From NCBI GenBank assembly GCA_031282405.1, contig JAITDU010000057.1:1-32019 (forward strand): DNA of 32,019 nucleotides, written 5' to 3'. Of this stretch, positions 8,935 to 16,615 are shown piece after piece. Numbering within the stretch: the stretch's first letter is position 1; the number at the start of each line of letters is the position of its first letter. Made by a program: the position numbers and the translations under genes. The notes under the pieces are model-generated. The model searched no databases. It was not told the DNA's origin and was given only the letters and a program-made list of their open reading frames with translations. The DNA is from Coriobacteriales bacterium (lineage in GTDB: Bacteria > Actinomycetota > Coriobacteriia > Coriobacteriales > UBA8131).

Positions 8935-9305
8935 GATTGGGCCAGTATCTCGACAAGGGCGCTGATGTAGACGATACAGCCTATGACCACAGCCAGCATC
9001 GAGAGTGTCAATACCGCTCCGGCCGCCGCGTCTTTGGCCTTTTTTGCCAGCGGATTCGGCTCGGGGCTGGCCAGGTCAACAAGGGCCTCAAGCGCACTGT
9101 TAAAGAGCTCGGCGGCCAGGACCAGCCCGATAGCCGTAATGATTGCCAACCAGCCCCACAATTCCACATGAAGCGCAGCGGCGGCGATGAGGGCAACGGC
9201 AGCGATACCCAACTCAATTTTAATGTTGCGTTCATGCGCGATGGTCTGGCCGATGCCTCTTAAGGCACAGGCAAAAGCCTGTGTGAGTGTGGTCTTAGGT
9301 TTCAT
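8931..9305 (-). CDS. dgkA: Diacylglycerol/undecaprenol kinase family protein
   Basis: Small integral membrane kinase of 124 aa with three hydrophobic helices (about 31-48, 51-68, 96-117). The signature ELFNSALEALVDL (66-78) and AKKAKDAAAGAVL (88-100) are those of the DgkA family, and HERNIKIE (24-31) supplies the other metal-binding acid. In Gram-positive bacteria this branch usually phosphorylates undecaprenol, recycling the carrier for wall polymers, which suits the uppS, cdsA and glycopolymer genes nearby. ATG at 9305 lacks a clear ribosome-binding site, and the region before it contains two short tandem duplications. Confidence 0.92.
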   Translation of the reverse strand: MKPKTTLTQAFACALRGIGQTIAHERNIKIELGIAAVALIAAAALHVELWGWLAIITAIGLVLAAELFNSALEALVDLASPEPNPLAKKAKDAAAGAVLTLSMLAVVIGCIVYISALVEILAQS

Positions 9306-9399
9306 AAGGTTGCCGTGGGGTCATAAGGTTGCCTTGGGTTTATAACGTGGGGGGCTTCATGGCGCACCTCGTCAGAATTCATGGCACACCTCGCTGGCC
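9302..9399. repeat. Two adjacent tandem duplications at the ybeY-dgkA junction
   Basis: TCATAAGGTTGCC is repeated at 9302 and 9321 (period 19), and TTCATGG followed by CRCACCTCG is repeated at 9356 and 9378 (period 22). Read on the minus strand, each unit carries a start codon. They open two mini-ORFs: MKPPTL at 9360-9340, resembling the dgkA start MKPKTTL, and MTPRQPYET at 9324-9295, which ends just inside dgkA. Confidence 0.75.
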
Positions 9400-9920
9400 G
9401 TTGTTTCTGTGTCGGCTGTTGTGTCTATCTTTATATTGGCTGCCCCCTGCGGCGCATATGCTTTGACTATCGTATCCCATTGTGCCAACAGTTCGTCTTC
9501 TCTGGCCTCCATCCGAACGGCATCAGCCTCGTTCGCATGATCATAGCCCAGAAGGTGCAGGATGCCGTGCACCACAAGCAACTCCATCTCCTCAAAAACA
9601 TCCACAGCAAGCCCACGGGCACGCTCGGCAGCCACCTGCGGACACATTACGACATCGCCTAAAAGCTCAGCATCACAGGCAAAAGACAGCACGTCGGTAG
9701 GCGCTTGGACACCGCGATACGTACTGTTCAGAGCTTCCATTTCGTCTGCGTCCACAAAAGACAGCGACAGTTCGGATGCCGCGCCCGCATGCTCCTGTTC
9801 CAAGACGTAATAGGCCAGGGCAACGAGCCTGTCCTGCGGCGATTTGTGCGGCCCTTGCCTGTTGGCGTGATCCTCCAGGGCCGACTCACCACTGCTGCGG
9901 TCATCCAGGTTGACTATCAC
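9372..9920 (-). CDS. ybeY: Endoribonuclease/rRNA maturation factor YbeY
   Basis: Metal-dependent RNase acting in 16S rRNA 3'-end maturation and ribosome quality control. The diagnostic zinc motif HGILHLLGYDH (H-G-x-L-H-L-x-G-Y-D-H) is present, preceded by APTDVLSFA and GDVVMCP, all in the usual order. The frame opens with TTG at 9932, but the GTG at 9920 has GGAG six bases upstream and gives the expected N-terminus beginning IVN, so it is preferred (182 aa). An acidic, Thr-rich tail of about 30 residues follows the conserved domain. It is followed by dgkA and era, the common order. Confidence 0.94.
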   Translation of the reverse strand: MIVNLDDRSSGESALEDHANRQGPHKSPQDRLVALAYYVLEQEHAGAASELSLSFVDADEMEALNSTYRGVQAPTDVLSFACDAELLGDVVMCPQVAAERARGLAVDVFEEMELLVVHGILHLLGYDHANEADAVRMEAREDELLAQWDTIVKAYAPQGAANIKIDTTADTETTASEVCHEF

Positions 9921-9966
9921 TCCACACTCCAAATCATAGGCCTTGTCAGCTACATCCTGTTTATGG

Positions 9967-11271
9967 TTAACGAACGCCCGCGGGCTTCAATAAACAGTCC
10001 TCGACTACAGCACATCGTGGTGTAGCAGAGGTTGGTATACGTCTGCCTAACAGCTTACCATTCTTGAAGTCAAAGAGCTGAGCAGCGCACAACGCGCCCA
10101 CCGCAGGCGCATCCGCAACTTCTACAAGATGATAGCTTTCGGAGCGGCCTATGCCCGGACGCTCTATTAAAAGCTGTTCGACAGTACCTACCCTTTGTAG
10201 GGCATCATCTGATTTTAACCTGGCTGCCAACTGTCGCAGATTTGCCGAACGCGCCACCAACGTGGCACCATCAAGGTGCCCCGGCAAACGGGCAGCCGCC
10301 GTATGTGGGCGCTTAGAATAACGGAATACATGAATACGCGAGAAACCCGCCTGTATGCAAGCGGCACGGGTCTGATCAAAATCATCGTCCGTCTCGCCCG
10401 GAAAGCCAACAATGCAGTCACTCGTAATTGCTAAATTATTAAGCAATTTTTTAGCCTGCGCGATACGTTCCAGGTAGTCCTGAACGCGATAGTTGCGCCG
10501 CATCGCAGCCAGTATTCGATCCGAGCCGGATTGCAGGGGTATGTGCAGATGGGCGCACAATCGGCCGTTGGAGCCGGCCATCAACTCCAATACCCCATCG
10601 TCCAGGCTGCGCAGTTCGACAGATGACAGACGAATACGAAAGTCGTCGCCCTCGGCAAGCAGACGAGCAATCAGGCCGACCAGCGAAAGCCCCTCGGCGC
10701 TATAAGCCCCCAGATCGATGCCAGCCAGCACAATTTCGCGCGCGCCCGCTTGACGAGCCTGTTTGAGCTGGCTGACAACACGAGACGGCGGCACGCTTTG
10801 GGCACAGCCTCGAACAAGCGGCACAACGCAATAGGAGCAGGCATTGTCACAGCCATCCTGCGCAAGAAGCGTCACTCTCGTGCGAAACCCCCGTCCAAAG
10901 CGGTTGGGCCGCTCGTTTCGTGTGCCCGCAATCCCCAAAAGCTCAAGAGCCTTGTCGCGCGCCAGGTCTCTGTTAGGAATCAGCAACACTCGCTCGCCAC
11001 TATCCGCGAACTGCGCACAGTCCAAAGCCGCACCGCAGCCGGTCACGATAACCCAGGGTTGGAGAGAAGAACCAGCCGCTCGTCGGATGGCCTTACGCGA
11101 TTTTGCATCGGCCTCGGCGGTGACCGTGCAGGTGTTGACTATGACGAGTTCGGCTGTACTCAGATGAGAAGGTTCGGCGCCCTGCGCCCGAAGGGCAGCG
11201 GCAAGAGCGTCGGACTGCGTTCTGTTGACCTTGCAGCCTAAGGTGATGACCGTAAATCTCTTAGCGGCCAT
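9967..11271 (-). CDS. mtaB: tRNA t6A37 methylthiotransferase MtaB
   Basis: Radical-SAM enzyme converting t6A37 to ms2t6A37 in tRNAs reading ANN codons. The N-terminal UPF0004 domain holds the three cysteines of the auxiliary cluster, C13 (TLGCKVN), C48 (NTCTVT) and C79 (VTGCGA). The radical-SAM CxxxCxxC is C141/C145/C148. TLGCKVN and SYCVVPLVRG mark MtaB rather than MiaB or RimO. The frame runs open to 11712 but that stretch is the reverse reading of rsmE; ATG at 11271 overlaps the rsmE stop by 11 bases and gives 434 aa, the family length. A copy of the 19-bp palindrome lies within codons for LLNNLAI. Confidence 0.95.
   Translation of the reverse strand: MAAKRFTVITLGCKVNRTQSDALAAALRAQGAEPSHLSTAELVIVNTCTVTAEADAKSRKAIRRAAGSSLQPWVIVTGCGAALDCAQFADSGERVLLIPNRDLARDKALELLGIAGTRNERPNRFGRGFRTRVTLLAQDGCDNACSYCVVPLVRGCAQSVPPSRVVSQLKQARQAGAREIVLAGIDLGAYSAEGLSLVGLIARLLAEGDDFRIRLSSVELRSLDDGVLELMAGSNGRLCAHLHIPLQSGSDRILAAMRRNYRVQDYLERIAQAKKLLNNLAITSDCIVGFPGETDDDFDQTRAACIQAGFSRIHVFRYSKRPHTAAARLPGHLDGATLVARSANLRQLAARLKSDDALQRVGTVEQLLIERPGIGRSESYHLVEVADAPAVGALCAAQLFDFKNGKLLGRRIPTSATPRCAVVEDCLLKPAGVR
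10428..10446. repeat. Palindrome family copy 2, TTGCTAAATTATTAAGCAA
   Basis: Palindromic 19-mer with one mismatch; the pairing extends two more bases on each side (10426-10448). It lies inside mtaB. Confidence 0.75.
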
Positions 11272-12280
11272 GGTCGCTTGCCTGCCTGTCCACGTGTGTG
11301 CCCAAGTCCGGATGTGTGCCCAGAGCGCCCATTTCATAAAGCGCCAGAGCACTGGCAACCGCCGCTGCTGTATCCACCCTGAGAATACGGGCACCGAGGC
11401 TGAATATCTGGCATCCGGCCGTACGAAGCTGTTCGACTTCCACAGGGCTGAAACCGCCCTCCGGGCCAATGAACAGGGAGGCATCAGAGGAGGTGGAGTC
11501 AAAGGAGGTGGCATCGGAAGAGGTGGCGTCGGACAAATCAGGGCTGAGCGAGGTGACCTCGGACGGGCCCATACTGGGTGGAACAGAGGCAGGATTGCAC
11601 CGCTCAATCCCACGCCGCAGTGCCGAGCCAAGGTCCAAAGCCTTGCTGTTCTCGCCTTCGCAGGCCTCCTCCCAGGCCTCTTCCCAAGCGCAGAGCCTCG
11701 GGCGCATGGCATTCGTTAAAGCAAGCGCGGCATCTAAACTCAGAACCGGTTCGATGTACGGGACCGTGAGACGACCGCACTGTTCGGCTGCGGCACGAGC
11801 AACACGCTGCCAGCGTCTCAACTTGGTGTTCTCTTTGCCTGGATGCAGTTTTGCGGTGGTGCGACTGCTCACAAAGACGACTATGCGCCAAATTCCGAGT
11901 TCGGTAGCCTGACGGATTATCGTATCCAGGTGATCGGCACGAGTCAAACCCTGACACAGAGTCAGATGGGGCAGTGCTTCGGGCTTTAATATGCTAATTA
12001 ATTTAGCAATTAATCTATCTTGCCCCTGCCATCGAACAAATTCGAACAGACAACCCCTGCCACAGCCGTCTGCTAACGAAAAAGGCTCACTCGATGTTAA
12101 TCGTGCCGCCCGCATATGCTTGATAACACGTTGGCCGGGAGTAAGCTCCACAACAGAATCACTCGCCAGGTTTGAGTTCAGACAGCCATCCAAAGATGAA
12201 CACTTAAGGTCGTCCGTTGGCATAAGATCGCCCGCCGGGCCTGAACTCAGAAAATCACTTATATAATGATGGATAGACAT
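11261..12280 (-). CDS. rsmE: 16S rRNA m3U1498 methyltransferase RsmE
   Basis: SPOUT methyltransferase of ribosome maturation. Family motifs are ATELG (125-129), RWQRVARAAAEQCGR (156-170), FIGPEGGFS (270-278) and LGARILRVDTAAA (295-307), the knotted SAM-binding region. It is long for the family (339 aa against roughly 240-260). Extra sequence lies at 13-40 and at about 200-268. The second insert contains WEEAWEEA and a five-residue repeat of the SSDAT type, encoded by 15-nt units at about 11478-11530. ATG at 12280 is fixed by an in-frame stop three codons upstream. The C-terminal tail overlaps the mtaB start. Confidence 0.93.
   Translation of the reverse strand: MSIHHYISDFLSSGPAGDLMPTDDLKCSSLDGCLNSNLASDSVVELTPGQRVIKHMRAARLTSSEPFSLADGCGRGCLFEFVRWQGQDRLIAKLISILKPEALPHLTLCQGLTRADHLDTIIRQATELGIWRIVVFVSSRTTAKLHPGKENTKLRRWQRVARAAAEQCGRLTVPYIEPVLSLDAALALTNAMRPRLCAWEEAWEEACEGENSKALDLGSALRRGIERCNPASVPPSMGPSEVTSLSPDLSDATSSDATSFDSTSSDASLFIGPEGGFSPVEVEQLRTAGCQIFSLGARILRVDTAAAVASALALYEMGALGTHPDLGTHVDRQASDHGR
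11991..12009. repeat. Palindrome family copy 3, ATGCTAATTAATTTAGCAA
   Basis: TGCTA and TAGCA arms separated by seven AT bases, inside rsmE (codons for LIAKLISI). Confidence 0.75.
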
Positions 12281-12417
12281 GGGTGCCTACCGATACAGAT
12301 ATCCTCTATGTAGACCAGGCGAGGCGCAAAGATTTGATCGGGTATCCGGGTGGCTACCAACGCGTCGCACAAGGACAACACCTTTTGCAAACGTCTCTTG
12401 TCACAGAGCTTCCACAT
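12259..12417 (-). CDS. Possible 52-aa small protein between dnaJ and rsmE
   Basis: An open frame starts at ATG 12417, 15 bases after the dnaJ stop and directly behind AGGTGG, and ends inside the first codons of rsmE. It fills the only gap in this operon. The product begins MWKLCDKRRLQKVL and contains LVATRIPDQIF; it is slightly basic with four cysteines. I recognise no family. The SD-like stretch is too close to the ATG to be ideal, so it may be a chance frame. Confidence 0.25.
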   Translation of the reverse strand: MWKLCDKRRLQKVLSLCDALVATRIPDQIFAPRLVYIEDICIGRHPCLSIII

Positions 12418-12431
12418 CCACCTGAGCCGCA

Positions 12432-13556
12432 CTAAGACAACACTTCCTTGATGCGTTGTGACACGGTCTTTTTGCCCGAGACATCATCGCCAAACTCCGC
12501 GGCCAATTCCTCCAGCAACTCCTGTTGGCGTTTCGTAAGCGAGCGCGGCACCACAACCGTCACGTGCACGAACAGGTCGCCTCGGCTCTCTTTTTTAAAC
12601 ACTCGCAGGCCCTTGCCTCGTACACGCACCATTTGATCATTCTGGCAGCCGACCGGTATCCTGACCTCGACCTTCTCGCGAGGCATAATGCCGTCCACGC
12701 TGACCGTGGCGCCCAAAGCTGCCTGAGTTATAGATATCTCGACGCGTGTGTGCAGGTTGTCACCCTCGCGCAACAGCCGACTGTGCTGATCAATACGCAC
12801 CGTGACGATAAGGTCGCCGGCGTCGGCGCCATGGATACCCGCCTCCCCAAAGCCTTTCAAACGCAGTTGCTGGCCATCGCGAATACCATGAGGCACGTCG
12901 ATAGAGATATGTTGACGATCCGGCAAACGGCCCTGGCCATCACACTCCGGGCAGGGATTCTCAATGGTTTTACCCGTGCCGCCACAGACGTTACAGACCG
13001 ACTGGGTCTGCATATCGCCCAAAAACGTGTGTTGAACGCTGACTACCCTGCCCGTGCCGTTACAATGGGAGCAGTCAACAAAGCTGCCATTCTCTCCCAA
13101 ACCCGTACCACCACAGGTCTCGCACGGAGCCAGGCGGTCGTAGACTATCTCTTTTTTGGTACCCGTAGCCACCTCTTCGAGCGTCAGACGCAGGCCGACA
13201 CCCATGTCGCGGCCCTCTTTGCGCACGGCCGCCCGCCCCTGAGCCGCCCCGCCAAAGAACGTGCTGAACAGGTCGCCCATGCCAAAGCCGCCGCCAAACA
13301 AATCGCCGATATCCACATACTGATAACCACCGCCGCCCCCCGACGCAACCTTGCCAAAGCGGTCGTACTGAGACCGTTTATTCGCGTCACTCAAGACATC
13401 GTAGGCTTCGTTGAGTTCCTTGAAACGCTCCTCGGCATCAGGTGCCTTGTTGACATCAGGATGCAACGTACGAGCCTTCTTATAGAATGCCTTTTTGATT
13501 TCTGAGTCGGTAGCCTGGCGCGTAACGCCCAGTACTTCATAGTAATCCGCAGTCAA
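12432..13556 (-). CDS. dnaJ: Chaperone protein DnaJ
   Basis: Hsp40 co-chaperone stimulating DnaK ATPase. The J domain covers residues 1-68 with HPD at 32-34. A Gly/Phe-rich region covers 72-105. Four zinc-finger repeats of type CxxCxGxG start at C145, C162, C188 and C202, followed by the C-terminal substrate-binding domains. Length 374 aa is normal. The start is TTG at 13556, well supported: GGAAGGA from the end of hrcA lies just upstream and the hrcA stop is three bases away. It is co-transcribed with hrcA without an intervening grpE or dnaK. Confidence 0.97.
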   Translation of the reverse strand: MTADYYEVLGVTRQATDSEIKKAFYKKARTLHPDVNKAPDAEERFKELNEAYDVLSDANKRSQYDRFGKVASGGGGGYQYVDIGDLFGGGFGMGDLFSTFFGGAAQGRAAVRKEGRDMGVGLRLTLEEVATGTKKEIVYDRLAPCETCGGTGLGENGSFVDCSHCNGTGRVVSVQHTFLGDMQTQSVCNVCGGTGKTIENPCPECDGQGRLPDRQHISIDVPHGIRDGQQLRLKGFGEAGIHGADAGDLIVTVRIDQHSRLLREGDNLHTRVEISITQAALGATVSVDGIMPREKVEVRIPVGCQNDQMVRVRGKGLRVFKKESRGDLFVHVTVVVPRSLTKRQQELLEELAAEFGDDVSGKKTVSQRIKEVLS

Positions 13557-13559
13557 TCC

Positions 13560-14363
13560 TTATCCTTCCGCGTCGTCGGCAATTGTGCAAATCGCACTGA
13601 TTGCCTTTTGGTAGTCCATCCGAGTAGGGCCAAACAGGGCCACCACACCGTTGTTCTCGCCCCGAACTGCGCCGGGAGCCGGAGAGAAAACCGTGTTAGC
13701 TGCCATACTGCTGGCATCGAAGCTTGCTGCCACCAGCGAGAACTGATAGAGTTGCGCGTCGTTATTCTCTGCCCCTATGCGCACATGCAGGCCACCGCTT
13801 GTGGCAATATCCTTAAGGATGTCTAAAAGATCGCCCTGATTTTCCAGCAGTTGCATGAGGGGCACCGCCGCCGCGACATTCGTGAATTCCGGCTGCCTTA
13901 ACAGCAGAGGTAGGCCGCGGTGGTACACAGTTGCCGAAATTTGCGGCAGCCACAGTACCAGCAGGCTGTTCGTATACTGGGCAAAGAACGCCAGTAACTC
14001 CCCTACCATCCTTGCCTTGTCATGCAGATTGCCGGCGGCTTTGATGGCCGAGATAAGCGGAAGGGCGGGTTGGGGGCCAAAATCTGCCAGAGGTCTTACC
14101 CTATGTTTAATGAATTCAGGATGTAAAAGCAGGCTGTTAACGAAGGTTCGGTAACCCACGTTTGTGGGAATACGGCCGGCAGAGGTGTGTGGCGAGATAA
14201 CATAGCCCTTGTCCTCAAGCCACATCAGTTCATTGCGTACCGTGGCTGCAGAAAGCCGGGGCATGTAATAGCGCACGAGAGTACGGGAGCCCACCGGGTG
14301 CACGCTTTGGACATACTCCCGGATAACCGATTGTAAGACGCTATAACGACGCTCGGATAGCAT
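13560..14363 (-). CDS. hrcA: Heat-inducible transcription repressor HrcA (short form)
   Basis: Winged-helix repressor of class I heat-shock genes. The N-terminal DNA-binding domain is clear: VQSVHPVGSRTL, LSAATVRNELMWLEDKGY and SAGRIPTNVGYR. The C-terminal part retains LLAFFAQYTNSLL and VALFGPTRMDYQKAI, typical of HrcA ends. At 267 aa it is about 70-80 residues shorter than most relatives; the loss is in the central inserted domain. ATG at 14363 has no obvious ribosome-binding site, and an 11-bp tandem repeat lies just upstream. I found no CIRCE operator in front of it, so autoregulation cannot be shown from this window. Confidence 0.93.
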   Translation of the reverse strand: MLSERRYSVLQSVIREYVQSVHPVGSRTLVRYYMPRLSAATVRNELMWLEDKGYVISPHTSAGRIPTNVGYRTFVNSLLLHPEFIKHRVRPLADFGPQPALPLISAIKAAGNLHDKARMVGELLAFFAQYTNSLLVLWLPQISATVYHRGLPLLLRQPEFTNVAAAVPLMQLLENQGDLLDILKDIATSGGLHVRIGAENNDAQLYQFSLVAASFDASSMAANTVFSPAPGAVRGENNGVVALFGPTRMDYQKAISAICTIADDAEG

Positions 14364-14373
14364 GGTCTGATAA

Positions 14374-14417
14374 CTGCCTGTTTTCTGCCTGTTTTCTGTC
14401 TATGTTCTGTCTGTATG
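14374..14417. repeat. Four tandem 11-bp units upstream of hrcA
   Basis: Units CTGCCTGTTTT (twice, perfect), CTGTCTATGTT and CTGTCTGTATG run at exact period 11 immediately before the hrcA start, where a ribosome-binding site or promoter would be expected. The period is close to one helical turn. Confidence 0.75.
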
Positions 14418-14660
14418 TGCCGTTTGCCCGGTACTGTTCCGCACGTTGTGCCAGAAGAAAGCTCGGTGGACGGTCTAAAACAGCTATGTTAGCAGTATGC
14501 CCGCAAATCCACCCGCGACACAGATAACGTAACAGAACCGTAAATAGCAAAACGCAAACACCCTCAACTCAAACCGTTCAGCAGTAGAAACGGATGGAGC
14601 ACGCCCAGACTTCTGTTGCGATTTGTGCGCCCAGAGGGACAGAACAATGATGGGATGGTA
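14418..14660. other. Upstream region of hrcA, no gene seen
   Basis: About 240 bases between the 11-bp repeats and the inverted-repeat element. It should contain the hrcA promoter on the minus strand, but no hexamer pair stands out. A short AGCTATGTTAGCA stretch near 14483 is only a degenerate relative of the palindrome family. Confidence 0.3.
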
Positions 14661-14976
14661 GTCTACTGTGACTGACGTAAGCCCGTACCCGACTGCCTTA
14701 AGCCCCTGCCCAACTGACGTAAGCCCGTAAGGCTCAGGGCTTCGCACCCGCAGGACTCTGACAGTACTGCAGCTGCGGAACTCGACCAGCACTTACTTTG
14801 GTACACACAAGACAAAAGCATTCATCTGTCTTGTTATAAAACAAAATAAATTGGCCGTTCCCTTTGCCTGTACCAATGTAAGTGCTAACCTCGAACAGCC
14901 CTCGCTTATGCAGTGCTGTCAGAGCCCTGCTGCTCCACAAAATCGCCTTACAGGCTTACGTCAGTCGGAGTAGACA
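14661..14976. mobile_element. MITE-like element with long imperfect inverted repeats
   Basis: The outer ends GTCTACTGTGACTGACGTAA (14661) and the reverse complement of 14954-14976 agree at about 21 of 23 positions. Inner arms also match: GCAGGACTCTGACAGTACTG (14750) with the right-hand strand at about 14908-14930, and AGCACTTACTTTGGTAC (14788) with 14870-14886 at 16 of 17. The core folds further (ACAAGAC and GTCTTGT). The left end carries three tandem 21-bp copies of the tip (14672, 14693, 14714). There is no transposase and no clear target-site duplication. It may be a non-autonomous element or a large structured RNA. Confidence 0.65.
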
Positions 14977-15046
14977 GGCGCATCGTCATTGCAAGCCTGC
15001 GCAAGACTGATGGGACTCTGCCTCCCTGTCGAACATTTTGCCCGAG

Positions 15047-16378
15047 TTAGAAGCTGGACAGATCCTCATCACGCTCGGAGATGTTACCGGCTCCGGCAGA
15101 GCCTATCGTGATCGTGACCAGCTCATTGTAGGCCAGGTTCACATAATCTGTACCATAGTCATCAAAGGTCATCGTCGAATAGTAGCCCTTCTCACCAAAG
15201 GCCAACTCAGGGCCCCACCACAGATCGCCCGTACCCTCTTTGATGATATAGTCGCCCGGTGGAACCTCCACCATGACCTCGGAGATACCATTCATGAATA
15301 CAGTAGCGATAAGCTGGCTGCCTGCATAGATTTTGTAGAAAGAACCGCCACTTGAAAAGCGGTAATCAAATTTAATGCCGCAATCGACGGAGAAGAAAGC
15401 CGGATCCTGCCAGATGATGCCACTCGCCGGAAACGGTATCTTGCTGGCCTCGGCTCGCGCCACAGCATCGGAATAACTACCCAGTGAAGCAAAATCATAG
15501 TAGGCGCCAAAGTTATCACCGGCCGCCAACTTCTTCTCGGCAAGAGCGTATTTAACCTGCTTGACCCAATCAGAGCTATCTATAAAACCTGCGCTTGACA
15601 GGCGAGTGAATTCGGTCAGTGCTCCCTCCAAATCTCCACTGTCAAAACGTGCTTTTGCCGCCTCGTAATCAATGTAATTCTGGGCCGTAGTGGCCTTTTG
15701 CTGCGCATCTCGATAGTCGCCCAGTTCGTTGAACTTAACCAAGGCGCTCGAATAATCCTTATCGGACATAAGCCTGACGGCATCATCGTAGGTACCGGAG
15801 CGCATCAACTCGGTAATACCAAAGAAACCACCAACGCCCAACGCCACGACCAGTACCACTGCCAGCGCGATAACGAGCGGTCTTTTAGATTTGGGTTTGG
15901 CCGACGGAGCGGCTTGCGGTGCGGCTTGCGACGTGGTCACGCCTGCCGACGGAACATCCGCAGACGGTGGTGACGCTACAGCAACGGGTATCACACCAGG
16001 CACCGGTGGTGGAGGCGCATCCACGGGCAGAGCGCCCGCGGGTGGTGGTAGCTCTGTTGCAGAATCTGCGGTAGGCAACTGTACACCTGTCGATACAGGA
16101 ACCGGTTGTGTCTCTGCAATCGTGGTGGCCGTGGGAGCCGGTGGTGGTGGTATATCCACGGGTGAAGCATCCACAGCTGGTGGCGGCAACACACCTGTTG
16201 CAGAAGCCGCAACAGGTGTTGGTGACTCTGTTGGCGTGGAAGTCGCAGCAATTGGCTGTGAATCCGGCAGAGCAGCCGTATCGGTTACAGAATTTTGACT
16301 TGGATCGACTTGGGTACCGCACGATGGGCAAAAAGCATCGCTTTCATTGAGTAGGGCACCGCACTGATTACATTTCAT
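15047..16378 (-). CDS. Zinc-ribbon, Pro-rich, single-pass membrane protein with TPR-like region
   Basis: Function not known. An N-terminal zinc ribbon (C3, C6, C17, C20) is followed by a Pro/Ala/Thr-rich linker (about 30-160) with two related stretches of the form LPPPA...PPPP. A single membrane helix lies at 167-187. The external part has SYSDA/YRDAQQ-type helical repeats (about 195-312) resembling TPR, then a beta-rich C-terminal domain with several aromatic residues. The zinc ribbon would be cytoplasmic. ATG at 16378 has AGGAGAG ten bases upstream. Similar architectures are common in Coriobacteriia and Firmicutes and are thought to be envelope-associated, but no role is shown here. Confidence 0.8.
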   Translation of the reverse strand: MKCNQCGALLNESDAFCPSCGTQVDPSQNSVTDTAALPDSQPIAATSTPTESPTPVAASATGVLPPPAVDASPVDIPPPPAPTATTIAETQPVPVSTGVQLPTADSATELPPPAGALPVDAPPPPVPGVIPVAVASPPSADVPSAGVTTSQAAPQAAPSAKPKSKRPLVIALAVVLVVALGVGGFFGITELMRSGTYDDAVRLMSDKDYSSALVKFNELGDYRDAQQKATTAQNYIDYEAAKARFDSGDLEGALTEFTRLSSAGFIDSSDWVKQVKYALAEKKLAAGDNFGAYYDFASLGSYSDAVARAEASKIPFPASGIIWQDPAFFSVDCGIKFDYRFSSGGSFYKIYAGSQLIATVFMNGISEVMVEVPPGDYIIKEGTGDLWWGPELAFGEKGYYSTMTFDDYGTDYVNLAYNELVTITIGSAGAGNISERDEDLSSF

Positions 16379-16389
16379 AGCGTTTCACT

Positions 16390-16486
16390 CTCCTAAAATC
16401 CTCGCCCATGAATCCATGCGCAGCGGGCAATCCATACGCGACTCCCCTTGAGCTTTTCTCCTAAGATCCCCACCCATGGATCCATG
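16390..16486. repeat. 29-bp direct repeat in the leader of the zinc-ribbon gene
   Basis: Bases 390-418 and 458-486 past 16000 match at about 25 of 29 positions (period 68). Each copy carries, on the minus strand, a TTAGGAG ribosome-binding-type sequence, so the translation initiation region appears duplicated. Confidence 0.7.
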
Positions 16487-16501
16487 TGGCAGTTCGGGCA
16501 T

Positions 16502-16510
16502 ATGATAGCA
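16502..16510 (-). promoter_or_regulatory. Extended -10 promoter candidate for the zinc-ribbon gene
   Basis: The minus strand reads TGCTATCAT, an extended -10 (TGnTATnAT), about 125 bases before the start codon. No matching -35 is evident. Confidence 0.35.
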
Positions 16511-16615
16511 TGGGGCGACTTGTCATCATTGGGACAACAGCCCAATAGTCACACTCTTAGGACACCTGTCCAAGGAGTGGCGCTAGGGGTGACGCAGGCG
16601 GTCGACTACGAATGG

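Noticed and set aside
11272-11712. N-terminal extension of MtaB
   Set aside because: The extension is the out-of-frame reading of rsmE; the conserved protein starts at ATG 11271.
14734-14940. 68-codon minus-strand frame within the inverted-repeat element
   Set aside because: It spans both arms of the element, lacks a ribosome-binding site and resembles no family I know; chance is more likely.
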